The position numbers and the translations under genes were made by a program. From NCBI RefSeq assembly GCF_026162425.1, contig NZ_JAOBQJ010000001.1, positions 1 through 64,000 on the forward strand: a DNA stretch of 64,000 nucleotides, written 5' to 3'. The DNA comes from Flexivirga meconopsidis. Its GTDB lineage: Bacteria > Actinomycetota > Actinomycetes > Actinomycetales > Dermatophilaceae. The notes below the pieces were generated by a model. The model saw only the letters and a list, made by a program, of their open reading frames with translations, was not told the DNA's origin and ran no database searches. Position 1 is the first letter of the stretch. Every line of letters begins with the position of its first letter. Positions 34,438-43,123 of this stretch are shown here, one piece after another.

Positions 34438-35706
34438 GTGCTTCCGGAACTATCGATCCGAGGACCGGTCCTGCCCACAACAGCTCCCCCCGACTGGGCC
34501 GGTGCGTCCTGGGTGGGAGAGCTGCTCGTCGGGGACTTCGCCGCCGCCCCAGCCGGGGCGCCCCTCGAGGTGCCCGACGTCGGCGACTACCGGCACGTCC
34601 GGCTGCTCGTTCGCGAGCACGATCGGATCCGCGGCTACCTCACCCCCACCCTCATCGACGGACACCTGGACCCGGCCGAGCTGCACGCCGGCGTCGCCGC
34701 TCTCCCGCCCGCCGACGTCACGGCCGACGCACCGAGAGCCGTGCCGATCAGCGTCGTGCTGTGCACCCGGGATCGCCCGGACGACCTCCGGATGGCGCTG
34801 CGCTCTCTGATCGGGCTCGACTACCCGGACTTCGAAATCGTTGTCGTGGATAACGCGCCCACCACGAGCGCAACGACGGACACCGTTGCAAACATTGCTG
34901 ATCCACGGATCAGAGTCACTACGGAGCCGGTTCCCGGTCTCTCCCGGGCACGCAACGCGGGGGTGGCGAGCGCACGTCACGACTGGATCGCGTTCACCGA
35001 TGACGACGTCGTGGTCGATCCCGGCTGGCTGCGCGGTGTCGCGCGCGCGATCGGCGCCGGCGGTCCCCAGGTCGGGGTCGTGACCGGCCCGGTCGCGACG
35101 GCCGAGCTTCGGACCGCCGCCCAGGCGTGGTTCGACCGACGAGTCAGCTGGAACAAATTCCTGCTGCCTCGTGTCTTCGACATCCGGCGGCCGCCACCCG
35201 AACTGCCCCTGTTTCCCTTCCAGGTGGGCGCCTATGGCACCGGGGCGAACTTCACCACGAGCCGGCGGGTGCTCGAGGAGTTGGGCGGGTTCGACGTCCG
35301 GCTCGGGGCGGGCACTCCGACTCGAGGCGGCGAAGACATCGACTTCTTCTACAGGGTGGTGGTGCGCGGGCACCTGCTCGCGTATGAGCCCTCGGCCCTC
35401 GTCTGGCATCGCCATCGCGACACGCTGAGCGCGCTGGAGACCCAGTCGGTGGGCTACGGCCGCGGCCTGGCCGCCTGGTTGACCAAGCTGACGCTTTCAC
35501 CGCGCGACCTGCTGACCGGCCTGGTCGCCATCGGACGCAACCGGCGCCGCCGCGGCCGCGGCGGCGCGCCGGCGACCGGCGAGGGCCCGGACGGCCCCGA
35601 CCAGCTGGACCCGCTGCCCGGCACCGACCGGCTCCTGCGGCTCGAACGACGGTCGGTCCTCGGCGGGCCTGCGTCATACCTCGCGCCGTGGCTGCTGCGG
35701 GAGTGA
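34438..35706 (+). CDS. GT2 family glycosyltransferase with N-terminal extension
   Basis: This 422-residue protein has an N-terminal domain of about 100 residues (VGELLVGDFAAAPAG, RIRGYLTPTLID) seen in some actinobacterial GT2 enzymes, then a GT-A core: ISVVLCTRDRPDDLRMALRS, VVVDNAPTT, ARHDWIAFTDDDVVVDPGWL with a DDD metal site, and ETQSVGYGRGLAAWL. The start is GTG 34438, just after a -10 box; a longer frame from 34408 would overlap the divergent gene start. It probably adds a sugar in the surface glycan pathway. Confidence 0.85.
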   Translation: MLPELSIRGPVLPTTAPPDWAGASWVGELLVGDFAAAPAGAPLEVPDVGDYRHVRLLVREHDRIRGYLTPTLIDGHLDPAELHAGVAALPPADVTADAPRAVPISVVLCTRDRPDDLRMALRSLIGLDYPDFEIVVVDNAPTTSATTDTVANIADPRIRVTTEPVPGLSRARNAGVASARHDWIAFTDDDVVVDPGWLRGVARAIGAGGPQVGVVTGPVATAELRTAAQAWFDRRVSWNKFLLPRVFDIRRPPPELPLFPFQVGAYGTGANFTTSRRVLEELGGFDVRLGAGTPTRGGEDIDFFYRVVVRGHLLAYEPSALVWHRHRDTLSALETQSVGYGRGLAAWLTKLTLSPRDLLTGLVAIGRNRRRRGRGGAPATGEGPDGPDQLDPLPGTDRLLRLERRSVLGGPASYLAPWLLRE

Positions 35707-35803
35707 GGTTGCCACGTTGCACGGGTCGGGTCCGCCACGACCTGGCATGCTGGACATCTGTCAGGAGGGCGGTCCGGATCGGCACGAGGGGTGAAGACGG
35801 CCA

Positions 35804-38071
35804 TTGGGTAACCGGTTAGCACCACCGGCGATCATCCGGCGCTGGGGCTATGAGCCGCGTCCGGTCGGGCGCCATCGCGCACGGGTGCGTCCGGTTGTGC
35901 CCGACTCCGGCCCGGCGTCCCGCACCCGCTGGCAGACGTCGGGGCGGCCCGCTTCGTACGCGCTGGGAGCGGCGGTGGCGGGGCTGGCCGGCATGGGCAG
36001 CCTCCTGCCGGTCCTGCCGGGATGGCTGCGGTTGGTTTTGCTGCTGGTGCTGGCGCTGCTCGGACCAGGAGGCCTGATCGTGGCTTGTCTCGGCCCGTTG
36101 CCGCGGTTCGTCGTGGCACCGGCGATACCGGCGATCGGCGTCTCGACGCTGTCTCTCGCGGTCACGGCCACGCTCGCGATCGGTGCCTACGAGCCGCGTG
36201 TCACGACCCTGATCGTGTCGGCGGTCTGCGTCGCCGGCGGGATACTCCTCCGCGGACTGCGCGGGGATGCCCACACAGCGCTCCTTCGTCCGCCGGGCCG
36301 GGCGCGGATCCGGCAGATCCACGCCCGCGCCAGGCGCTCGACCCTTCAGTGGTTGCGCGCCTCCCCAACGCGCTTGCCGGTCGCCCTCGTCATCGTCGGA
36401 CTGCTGATCTGGCTTGGCTCACTGCCGTCGCTCGACCGGAGCAGCTACTCGTCATACGGCCTGATCGTGTCCACACCGAGCATGGCTGTGGCACTGGGCG
36501 CGACCGTCCTCGGCCTCCTGCTCGCCGTTCGCGCAGGCCACCTGGCGGCCGGTTGGTTCGGTCTGGTGGCAACGGTGCTGGTGCTGCGCGGCGGCACGTT
36601 GTTCGCAACCTCCGCGGCGCCATACCCATGGACCTACACCCACCTCGGGGTCATCGACTGGTTCGGCCACTCCGGCACTCTCGCCCGGGATGTCGACGTC
36701 TACTCCAACTGGGCGGGCACGCTGGCGTTCTTCGCGTGGCTGAGCGACTCGGCCGCGTTCTCGAGCTTCTCGCTGGCCCACGGGTTCATCCTGGTATGCC
36801 ACCTGCTGACGATCGTCGCGGTCTACCTCATGGCGCGGGCGTTCCGCCGCACCCCGACCGAGGCACTAGTCGCCGCATTCCTGGTCGAGGCGGTCAACTG
36901 GGTCGGGCAGGACTACCTGTCGCCGCAGGCAGTAGCGTTCCTGCTCGCGATCGTCCTGGTGACCCTGCTCCAGGTGGCACGGGACCACCGCTTCGCCCAG
37001 GCCGCCAGCGTGTCGGCATTGGTGATCTACACCGGCATCGCCTGGTCCCATCAGCTGACCGCCACCTGGCTGGTCGGCGCGACCCTCGCGCTCGTCCTCG
37101 TCGGCTTCCTCCGGCCGCTGTGGACGGCAATCGGCGTGCTGGGGATGTTCGGCCTGATGTTGGGCGTCAACCTCGACTCGCTGGTGCGCAACTCCACCGG
37201 CATCTCGACCGACGTCGTGGCCAACTCCGCGGGCAACGTGCCGATGAGCGGCTCCCCGGGTCAGCAGCTCACCAGCAACACCGTGCACCTGCTGGCCGCC
37301 CTCGTCTGGGGCGCGGGTTTCGGCGCCGCGCTGCTGCAGGTATGGCGGGCGCAATCGGCCACCCGGCGCAAGGACGCCCTCGGGCTGGCCGTCGTCGGCT
37401 TCTCGCCGTTCGCCCTGCTCGCCACCAACTACGGCGGCGAGGCGATCTTCCGCGTCTACCTCTTCTCGCTGCCGAGCATGGCGGTGCTGGTTGCGCCATA
37501 CCTGACCAAATTGCTCTGCTTTCCCGGCCGCCGGGCACTCCTCGCGATCCTCGGCGCGCTCGTCGTCACCGCCATGGGCGCGCAGGGCACCTGGGGCAAC
37601 TGGTACCAGGGCATCATCACCGGCGACGAGGTCGCTCTTGCCAAACGCCTCGACCGCGCTGCGGGCGTCCGGGGCAATATCGCCTACCTGGTCCCGGGAG
37701 TCATGCCCGCGAACGTCTCGTGGCGCTACGTCCCGCGCGATCGGAGCCCGCTCGTGGTCGATCAGACCTGGGGCATCGAGAACCTGTATGCCGGCACCGA
37801 CGGCAGCGACCCGGCGCCCGTCGACGACCTCACCTACGCCGTCGGCCAGCAGGCGCGTAACCGCCCCTACTTCGTCGTGATCTCCCGCTCGATGCGCATC
37901 AACGCCCTGCAGTACGGGAAGATGACGCCCGGCAGCTTCGCCTCGATCGAGGGGCACTTCACCCGATCGGGATGGCGCCCGGTCTATCGGGCCGCCGACG
38001 GCACGGTGATCTTCGCCAACTCGGCCGGGGCCTCGGCGTGGTCCGCTCTCGGCACCGGCGCGGCCGGCTGA
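35804..38071 (+). CDS. large integral membrane protein, polysaccharide polymerase or membrane glycosyltransferase type
   Basis: This 755-residue protein has at least eleven hydrophobic segments, an external loop rich in WDxxSxY-like text (YPWTYTHLGVIDWFGHSG) and the motif NWVGQDYLSPQAVAFLLA, which recurs in actinobacterial membrane proteins of polysaccharide loci. The roughly 150-residue C-terminal soluble tail (IENLYAGTDGSDPAPVDD) faces outside or cytoplasm. The role is probably polymerisation or lipid-linked sugar transfer; a named activity cannot be given. The start is uncertain: TTG 35804 is the longest, GTG 35885 is possible. Its last 88 bases overlap the convergent GT2 gene. Confidence 0.75.
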   Translation: MGNRLAPPAIIRRWGYEPRPVGRHRARVRPVVPDSGPASRTRWQTSGRPASYALGAAVAGLAGMGSLLPVLPGWLRLVLLLVLALLGPGGLIVACLGPLPRFVVAPAIPAIGVSTLSLAVTATLAIGAYEPRVTTLIVSAVCVAGGILLRGLRGDAHTALLRPPGRARIRQIHARARRSTLQWLRASPTRLPVALVIVGLLIWLGSLPSLDRSSYSSYGLIVSTPSMAVALGATVLGLLLAVRAGHLAAGWFGLVATVLVLRGGTLFATSAAPYPWTYTHLGVIDWFGHSGTLARDVDVYSNWAGTLAFFAWLSDSAAFSSFSLAHGFILVCHLLTIVAVYLMARAFRRTPTEALVAAFLVEAVNWVGQDYLSPQAVAFLLAIVLVTLLQVARDHRFAQAASVSALVIYTGIAWSHQLTATWLVGATLALVLVGFLRPLWTAIGVLGMFGLMLGVNLDSLVRNSTGISTDVVANSAGNVPMSGSPGQQLTSNTVHLLAALVWGAGFGAALLQVWRAQSATRRKDALGLAVVGFSPFALLATNYGGEAIFRVYLFSLPSMAVLVAPYLTKLLCFPGRRALLAILGALVVTAMGAQGTWGNWYQGIITGDEVALAKRLDRAAGVRGNIAYLVPGVMPANVSWRYVPRDRSPLVVDQTWGIENLYAGTDGSDPAPVDDLTYAVGQQARNRPYFVVISRSMRINALQYGKMTPGSFASIEGHFTRSGWRPVYRAADGTVIFANSAGASAWSALGTGAAG

Positions 38072-39069
38072 ACCTCACGACTCGTCGTCGCGGACCGCAG
38101 GACCCGCGCGAGCCCGCGGGCGTAGCCGAACGCGGTCACCGCGCCGACTGCCAGCACCGCCGCCGCACCCAGCGCACCCGCCCGGTTGCAGCGCCGCAGC
38201 TCGCGCAGCACGGCGCGAGGCAGCACCGACGCGACATACGTTCGCTCGCTGGCGAGCGCGTCGTCCGGTCCGACCATGCTGGAAATCGCTGCCTTCGAGA
38301 GACCTTCGGCATACCCACGGTGCAGTAGGTAGCGCCAGGTCAGCCGGTCCGCCGTCATCCGGTGCACGACCCGGGCGGCCGGCTCGTGGATGAACTCCGA
38401 GCCCGGCAGCTGCTGGCGGACCCTGATGCACAGCTCGGTCTCCTCGTCGCCGAGCGGGGTGCGGCCGATGCGGCCGATGGTCTCCCGGAAGCCGCCGACG
38501 GTCTCGAAGGCCGCGGCGCGGATCGACATGTTGCAACCCATCAGGTTGCGCAGCGGGGCCACCGACGTCGGCAGGCCGGCATAGGAACAACCCACGACCC
38601 AATCGAGCTCGCCGAGCGCGCCAGGCGCGGCCGGCAGGGTGACCGGGCGGGTATGACGGTCCGGCCACTGCGGCTGGGCGACGCCGCCGACTCCCATGAC
38701 GCTCGGATCGGAGTAGTGCACCAGCAGCGACTCGAGCCAGTCCGGCGCCGCCACGGCGTCGTCGTCGAGAAACGCCACGACCTGCCCGGACGCGGCCGCG
38801 ATGGCGGTATTCCGGGCGCCGGACAGGCCACGCCGACGCTCGTTGGCAAGCACCCGGATGTAGCCCTCCGGGACGGAGCTGAATGCGTGACTGCTGCGGG
38901 CCAGCAGCGCCTCGTTGTGGTCGATGACGACGATCAGCTCGAGTGGGTGATGCGTCTGGCCGAGCACGGACTCGACGGCGGATCGCAAGTCATCCCAACG
39001 ATGTTCGGTGTAGGCGCAGATCACTACCGACACCGACGGTGCGAGCGCGGCGCCGTCCGTCATGCTCAT
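37984..39069 (-). CDS. GT2 family glycosyltransferase
   Basis: This 361-residue enzyme has VSVVICAYTEHRWDDLRSAV, VVIDHNEALL, AFLDDDAVAAPDWL (the DDD metal-binding site), and GDEETELCIRVRQQLPG for acceptor selection, followed by a C-terminal hydrophobic patch (GALGAAAVLAVGAVTAFGYA) that may tether it to the membrane. It resembles rhamnosyl- and galactofuranosyl-type transferases. It overlaps the upstream GT2 gene by four bases and the convergent membrane-protein gene by 88 bases. Confidence 0.85.
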   Translation of the reverse strand: MSMTDGAALAPSVSVVICAYTEHRWDDLRSAVESVLGQTHHPLELIVVIDHNEALLARSSHAFSSVPEGYIRVLANERRRGLSGARNTAIAAASGQVVAFLDDDAVAAPDWLESLLVHYSDPSVMGVGGVAQPQWPDRHTRPVTLPAAPGALGELDWVVGCSYAGLPTSVAPLRNLMGCNMSIRAAAFETVGGFRETIGRIGRTPLGDEETELCIRVRQQLPGSEFIHEPAARVVHRMTADRLTWRYLLHRGYAEGLSKAAISSMVGPDDALASERTYVASVLPRAVLRELRRCNRAGALGAAAVLAVGAVTAFGYARGLARVLRSATTSREVQPAAPVPRADHAEAPAELAKITVPSAAR

Positions 39070-39929
39070 GCGCTCAGCTCGGTCTCGGGGTCGACGGTGA
39101 CCGGAGCGGCCCTGCGGGCCGGGTCCGGCTCCGGCTCGGTCATCGGGGTCGGGTCGGTCGGAACGACCGCCACCGCGGGCTGCCTCATCCGCTCGGCGAC
39201 GATGGTGCGCAGCACTCGAATGCCGTCAGAGACCGCGTTGAGGTTGCTCGCGCCGTGCAGCCGCAACCGCTCGACGCTCGGGACCTCGGCGATGCGGACA
39301 CCGGCCTGCAACATGCGGCAGGTGATCAACGTCTCGATCTCGAATCCGTCGCCCCACAGCATCGGGCTGCCCTTGGCGGGCAGGTGCGGGTCGGGCAACT
39401 GCAACTGCGGGACCAGGCTGGTCCAGAACGCGTTGTAGCCGTAACACAGGTCGGTGAAACGCCGGCCGAAAGCTGCACTCACCAGCAGGTGCAGTCCGGC
39501 GTTGCCGGCGCGTCGGAATCTGGTGATGTCCTCGCTGCCACCGCCCTCGATGAAGCGACTGCCCTTGGCGAAGTCGGCGCCGTCGAGCAAGGCGCGCACG
39601 AAACGCGGGATCTCGGCAGGATCGGCCGAACCGTCCGCATCGAACATCACGATGATGTCTCCGGTCGCCGCAGCGAAACCACAGGCGAGCGCGTTGCCCT
39701 TGCCACGCCGCGCCTGGGTGAACACCCGGATGTCCGGCATCACCTCAAGGGCCGCCTGCACCGTGCCGTCGACCGAGCCGGCGTCCACGAGGATCACCTC
39801 GTGCACCGGCGGCAGCGTCGGCAGCACCGCTTTGAGGTTCGCAGCCTCGTTCAACGCCGGTATGACGACGGTGACCCGAGACCGGCGATCACCGACGGCC
39901 TCGGTTGACTCAGTTGATTGGTCAGACAT
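39066..39929 (-). CDS. GT2 family glycosyltransferase, polyprenol-phosphate sugar synthase-like
   Basis: This 287-residue protein has VTVVIPALNEAANLKAVLPT, ILVDAGSVDGT, GKGNALACGFAAATGDIIVM, then FDADGSADPAEI carrying the DxD, which is the layout of dolichol/polyprenol-phosphate mannose and glucose synthases. It could make a lipid-phosphate sugar donor for the membrane protein encoded next to it. ATG 39929 is preceded by GGGGGAT. It is the first gene of a two-gene leftward operon, and its upstream spacer also serves the rightward sugar operon. Confidence 0.82.
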   Translation of the reverse strand: MSDQSTESTEAVGDRRSRVTVVIPALNEAANLKAVLPTLPPVHEVILVDAGSVDGTVQAALEVMPDIRVFTQARRGKGNALACGFAAATGDIIVMFDADGSADPAEIPRFVRALLDGADFAKGSRFIEGGGSEDITRFRRAGNAGLHLLVSAAFGRRFTDLCYGYNAFWTSLVPQLQLPDPHLPAKGSPMLWGDGFEIETLITCRMLQAGVRIAEVPSVERLRLHGASNLNAVSDGIRVLRTIVAERMRQPAVAVVPTDPTPMTEPEPDPARRAAPVTVDPETELSA

Positions 39930-40361
39930 CGATCCCCCACCCCAATGACGGCGCCCCCACGCGCCGTTTCCTACCACGAAGGCATCCTCGAACAACCATC
40001 ATCATACGGGCGTCTAAATGCCCTCGATCCTCCTGAAAGTATGGCGCCATCCCCGATGCCCGAGTGTGTACGATACCGTTGTTCTGTCAGTCGTCAAGTT
40101 CGGTTGGCCAAAACTGGTGGTTCTGGCAAACCGTGTGGACAAGTGGCCAGGGCGAGAGTAGAACTTGTTGTGATACCAACGGTCTTGGGGGAGTCCGAAG
40201 CACGAAGGGGGAACCGTGGCTGCATCGAGCGCGGCCTGACGACGTCATGCCAGAAGCGCTCAATTGAGCGAAATTGCGCAACCTTCCGCTTAATGGACGG
40301 TTGTCCATCGAGCCGTCTTTACCTACGACTCGTTCCGGAAAAATGAGAGTTTGAATTGTCG
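39930..40361. promoter_or_regulatory. 432-base divergent control region with palindrome CGCTCAATTGAGCG
   Basis: No gene of credible coding quality lies here. The region is clearly AT-richer than its surroundings and separates the leftward GT2 pair from the rightward sugar-nucleotide operon. A perfect 14-base palindrome occupies 40257-40270 and could be an operator; GAGAG lies before the start of the rightward operon. Its long length and lower GC hint at regulation or at past DNA acquisition. Confidence 0.5.
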
Positions 40362-41630
40362 ATGAATAGCCCTTATATCCACTGCCGACTGTGCGGGAGT
40401 ACGGCGCTGCACGGCGTGCTGGACCTGGGCGCCACCCCGCCGTGTGAGTCGTTCCTGACCCGAGCCCAGCTGGACGACCCGGAGCCGACCTTCCCCCTGC
40501 ACCTGCGGCTGTGCGAGGACTGCCTGCTGCTGCAGCTGCCGCCGCTCATCACCCCGGAGGACACCTTCGTCGACTACGCCTACTTCTCGTCGTACTCGGA
40601 CTCGTGGGTGGAGCACGCCCGCCGGCTGGTGGACACCGCGGTCGACCGGCTCGGCCTGACCGACGGCGACCTGGTGGTCGAGGTCGCGTCCAACGACGGC
40701 TACCTTCTGCAGCACGTGCCGGCCGGCATCCGGCGGCTCGGGATAGAGCCCTCGGTCAACGTCGGCGAGGCCGCCCGCGACAAGGGCGTGCCGACGCTTA
40801 CCGCGTTCCTCGACGAGACGGTCGCCGAGCAGGTGCGTGCCGAGCACGGTCCGGCCCACTTCGTGGTGGCCAACAACGTCTACGCGCACATCCCCGACGT
40901 GGTCGGTTTCACCCGCTCACTGCGTGCACTCGTCGCCGATGACGGGCAGGTGTGCATCGAGGTGCACCATGCGCTCAACCTGGTGCGTCACGCGCAGTTC
41001 GACACGATCTATCACGAGCATTTCCAGTACTACACGCTGCTGTCGGCAATGCGCGCCCTCGACTCCGGCGGCCTGCGGGTGATCGATGCCGAGCTGGTGC
41101 CGACGCACGGTGGCTCACTGCGCATCTGGGCGGCACCGACCGAGTCGGCAGCGCAGGCAACCCCCGCGGTCGAGCAGATCCTGCAGGTGGAGCGGGACGC
41201 CTGCCTGCACTCGCCCGAGGGGTATGCCGACCTCGCACCACGCACCGAACGCCTCCGTCAGGAGCTGTTGCGATTTCTCCTGCAAGCGCGCGCCGACGGG
41301 CTGCGGGTGGCGGCATACGGCGCGCCGGGCAAGGGCAACACGCTGCTCAACTACTGCGGCATCCGCACCGACCTGGTCGCCTACGCAGTCGACCGAAACC
41401 CTTACAAACAGGGCAGATTCACACCCGGAACGCGGATCCCGATCGAGACGCCCGGCTACCTCGACTCGGACCGCCCGGATCTGGTGCTGGTCCTGCCGTG
41501 GAACCTGCGCACCGAACTCACCGACCAGTTGAGCCATGTGGCTGCCTGGGGCGGTCGCCTCGTCTTTCCCCTCCCCACCCTCACCGTCGTCGATCCGGCA
41601 GTCGAAGTTGTCCAGGGAGTCCCGTCATGA
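40362..41630 (+). CDS. sugar C-methyltransferase (Methyltransf_13/14, TylC3/TcaB9-like)
   Basis: This 422-residue protein has three parts: an N-terminal zinc site (CRLCG then LCEDCLL), a SAM domain with VVEVASNDGYLLQH, and a C-terminal half with YHEHFQYYTL, whose Tyr, Glu and His match the TcaB9 catalytic set, and YGAPGKGNTLLNYCG. Such enzymes add a methyl group to carbon 3 of a nucleotide-linked keto-deoxysugar. All catalytic residues are present here, unlike in the paralogue at 44738. The start is ATG 40362, or TTG 40356 with GAGAG. Its stop overlaps the next gene by four bases. Confidence 0.85.
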   Translation: MNSPYIHCRLCGSTALHGVLDLGATPPCESFLTRAQLDDPEPTFPLHLRLCEDCLLLQLPPLITPEDTFVDYAYFSSYSDSWVEHARRLVDTAVDRLGLTDGDLVVEVASNDGYLLQHVPAGIRRLGIEPSVNVGEAARDKGVPTLTAFLDETVAEQVRAEHGPAHFVVANNVYAHIPDVVGFTRSLRALVADDGQVCIEVHHALNLVRHAQFDTIYHEHFQYYTLLSAMRALDSGGLRVIDAELVPTHGGSLRIWAAPTESAAQATPAVEQILQVERDACLHSPEGYADLAPRTERLRQELLRFLLQARADGLRVAAYGAPGKGNTLLNYCGIRTDLVAYAVDRNPYKQGRFTPGTRIPIETPGYLDSDRPDLVLVLPWNLRTELTDQLSHVAAWGGRLVFPLPTLTVVDPAVEVVQGVPS

Positions 41631-42424
41631 AAGTTGTTCTGTTCTGCGGTGGTTACGGCATGCGCATGCGCAGCAGCGCCGATGACATCCTCACCAAGCC
41701 GATGCACCTGGTCGGCCCGCGCCCGATCATGTGGCACGTCATGCGCTACTACGCGCACTACGGCCACAAGGAGTTCATCCTGTGCCTGGGTTACGGCGCG
41801 AACCAGATCAAGGAGCACTTCCTGCGGTATGACGAAACCGCTTCCAACGACTTCGTATTGCGCGGTGGCGAGGTCGATCTGCTGTCCCACGACATCGCCG
41901 ACTGGACGATCACCTTCGTGGACACCGGGTTGCACTCGCCCATCGGTGAGCGGCTGCGCCAGGTGCGCGAGCACCTCGGCGACGACGAGATGTTCCTCGC
42001 CAACTACGCCGACGTCCTCACCGACGCGCCGCTCGACCAGATGATCGATGAGTTCACCGACTCTGGCTGCGCCGCGTCGCTGATGGCCGTGCCGCCCCAA
42101 TCCTCTTTCCACGTAGTGCAATTCGACGACGACCACCGGGTCAACGAGGTCGACCAGGTGGGTCGGATGGCGATCTGGGAAAACGGCGGTTACTTCGTGC
42201 TGCGCCCAGAGATCTTCGACTACCTGCCGGAGAACGGCGACCTGGTCGAGGACGTCTGCGTCAAACTCGCCGGCGAGGGCCGGCTGAAGGCCTATCCCTA
42301 CAGCGGCTTCTGGAAGCCCGCCGACACCTTCAAGGAGCGGGCCCAACTGGACGAGGAGTGGGAGCGCGGCGACGCCCCGTGGGCGGTATGGCGGGAGCAG
42401 CCGACCCAGGTGCTGCCCGGATGA
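41627..42424 (+). CDS. glucose-1-phosphate cytidylyltransferase-like nucleotidyltransferase
   Basis: This 265-residue protein opens VVLFCGGYGMRMRSSADDIL and continues TKPMHLVGPRPIMWHVMRYY, a nucleotidyltransferase signature closest to RfbF-type CDP-glucose synthases, with LANYADVLTDAPLDQM and YSGFWKPADTFKER as further matches. It should join a sugar-1-phosphate to CTP (or another NTP), supplying the activated sugar for the operon. It overlaps its neighbours at both ends (ATGA). No CDP-glucose 4,6-dehydratase homologue is adjacent, so the nucleotide and sugar remain to be proved. Confidence 0.82.
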   Translation: MKVVLFCGGYGMRMRSSADDILTKPMHLVGPRPIMWHVMRYYAHYGHKEFILCLGYGANQIKEHFLRYDETASNDFVLRGGEVDLLSHDIADWTITFVDTGLHSPIGERLRQVREHLGDDEMFLANYADVLTDAPLDQMIDEFTDSGCAASLMAVPPQSSFHVVQFDDDHRVNEVDQVGRMAIWENGGYFVLRPEIFDYLPENGDLVEDVCVKLAGEGRLKAYPYSGFWKPADTFKERAQLDEEWERGDAPWAVWREQPTQVLPG

Positions 42425-43077
42425 CGCCACTGCGACCCGGACCGTTGTGGGAGATCGCGCTCCTCGGCGCACACTGCGACGACATCGCCATCGCGTGCGG
42501 GGCAACGCTGCAATTGCTGTGCCGCGCACAGCCCGGACTGACCGTGCATGCGCTGGTGTGCACCGGCGGAGGTTCCGCGCGCGAGGCGGAGGAACACGAG
42601 GCCCTTGCCCGGCTGTGCGGCAACGCAACACTGCGGCTGACCGTGCTCGACCTACCCGACGGCCTGCTGCCGGACCACTTCGTCCAGGTGAAGTCGGCGG
42701 TCGCCGCCCTCCGGGACGGGAGCGACGTCGATCTGGTCTTCGCGCCGCAACCGGGGGACGCGCACCAGGATCACCGGCTGCTCGGCGAGATCGCACCGAC
42801 GATCTTCCGCGACCACCTGATCCTGGGCTACGAGGTCCTGAAGTGGGAGAGCGATCTGCCACGGGTCACCACCTATCAGCCGCTCACCGACACCGACCTC
42901 GCGACCAAGCTGGCGGTCCTGCGCGACTGCTACCCGAGCCAGTCGGCACACGACTGGTTCGACGACGAGGCATTTCGCGGACTCGCGCGGATCCGGGGCG
43001 TGCAGTGCCACGCGCCGTATGCCGAGGGGTTCGTCACCGACAAGCTCAACCTCGACGTCGGTGGGGCTACCCGCTGA
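42421..43077 (+). CDS. PIG-L/LmbE-like deacetylase
   Basis: This 218-residue zinc deacetylase has ALLGAHCDDIAIACG (the AHPDD motif with Cys for Pro) and the second metal motif AHQDHR, which together place His, Asp and His at the metal. Family members remove acetyl from GlcNAc-type sugars or nucleotide-linked amino sugars. The overlap with the upstream gene (ATGA) and the surrounding sugar enzymes suggest it makes a free amino sugar for the glycan. The Pro-to-Cys change is unusual but does not remove a ligand. Confidence 0.85.
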   Translation: MTPLRPGPLWEIALLGAHCDDIAIACGATLQLLCRAQPGLTVHALVCTGGGSAREAEEHEALARLCGNATLRLTVLDLPDGLLPDHFVQVKSAVAALRDGSDVDLVFAPQPGDAHQDHRLLGEIAPTIFRDHLILGYEVLKWESDLPRVTTYQPLTDTDLATKLAVLRDCYPSQSAHDWFDDEAFRGLARIRGVQCHAPYAEGFVTDKLNLDVGGATR

Positions 43078-43123
43078 CGTCGCCACGACTCGACCACCCG
43101 ACTCGACCACAAGGGGAATCACC

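Noticed and set aside
39930-40361. Small ORFs inside the AT-rich spacer
   Set aside because: Short frames (60-140 codons) show no motif, no ribosome site at a good start and poor composition, so I treat the region as regulatory.
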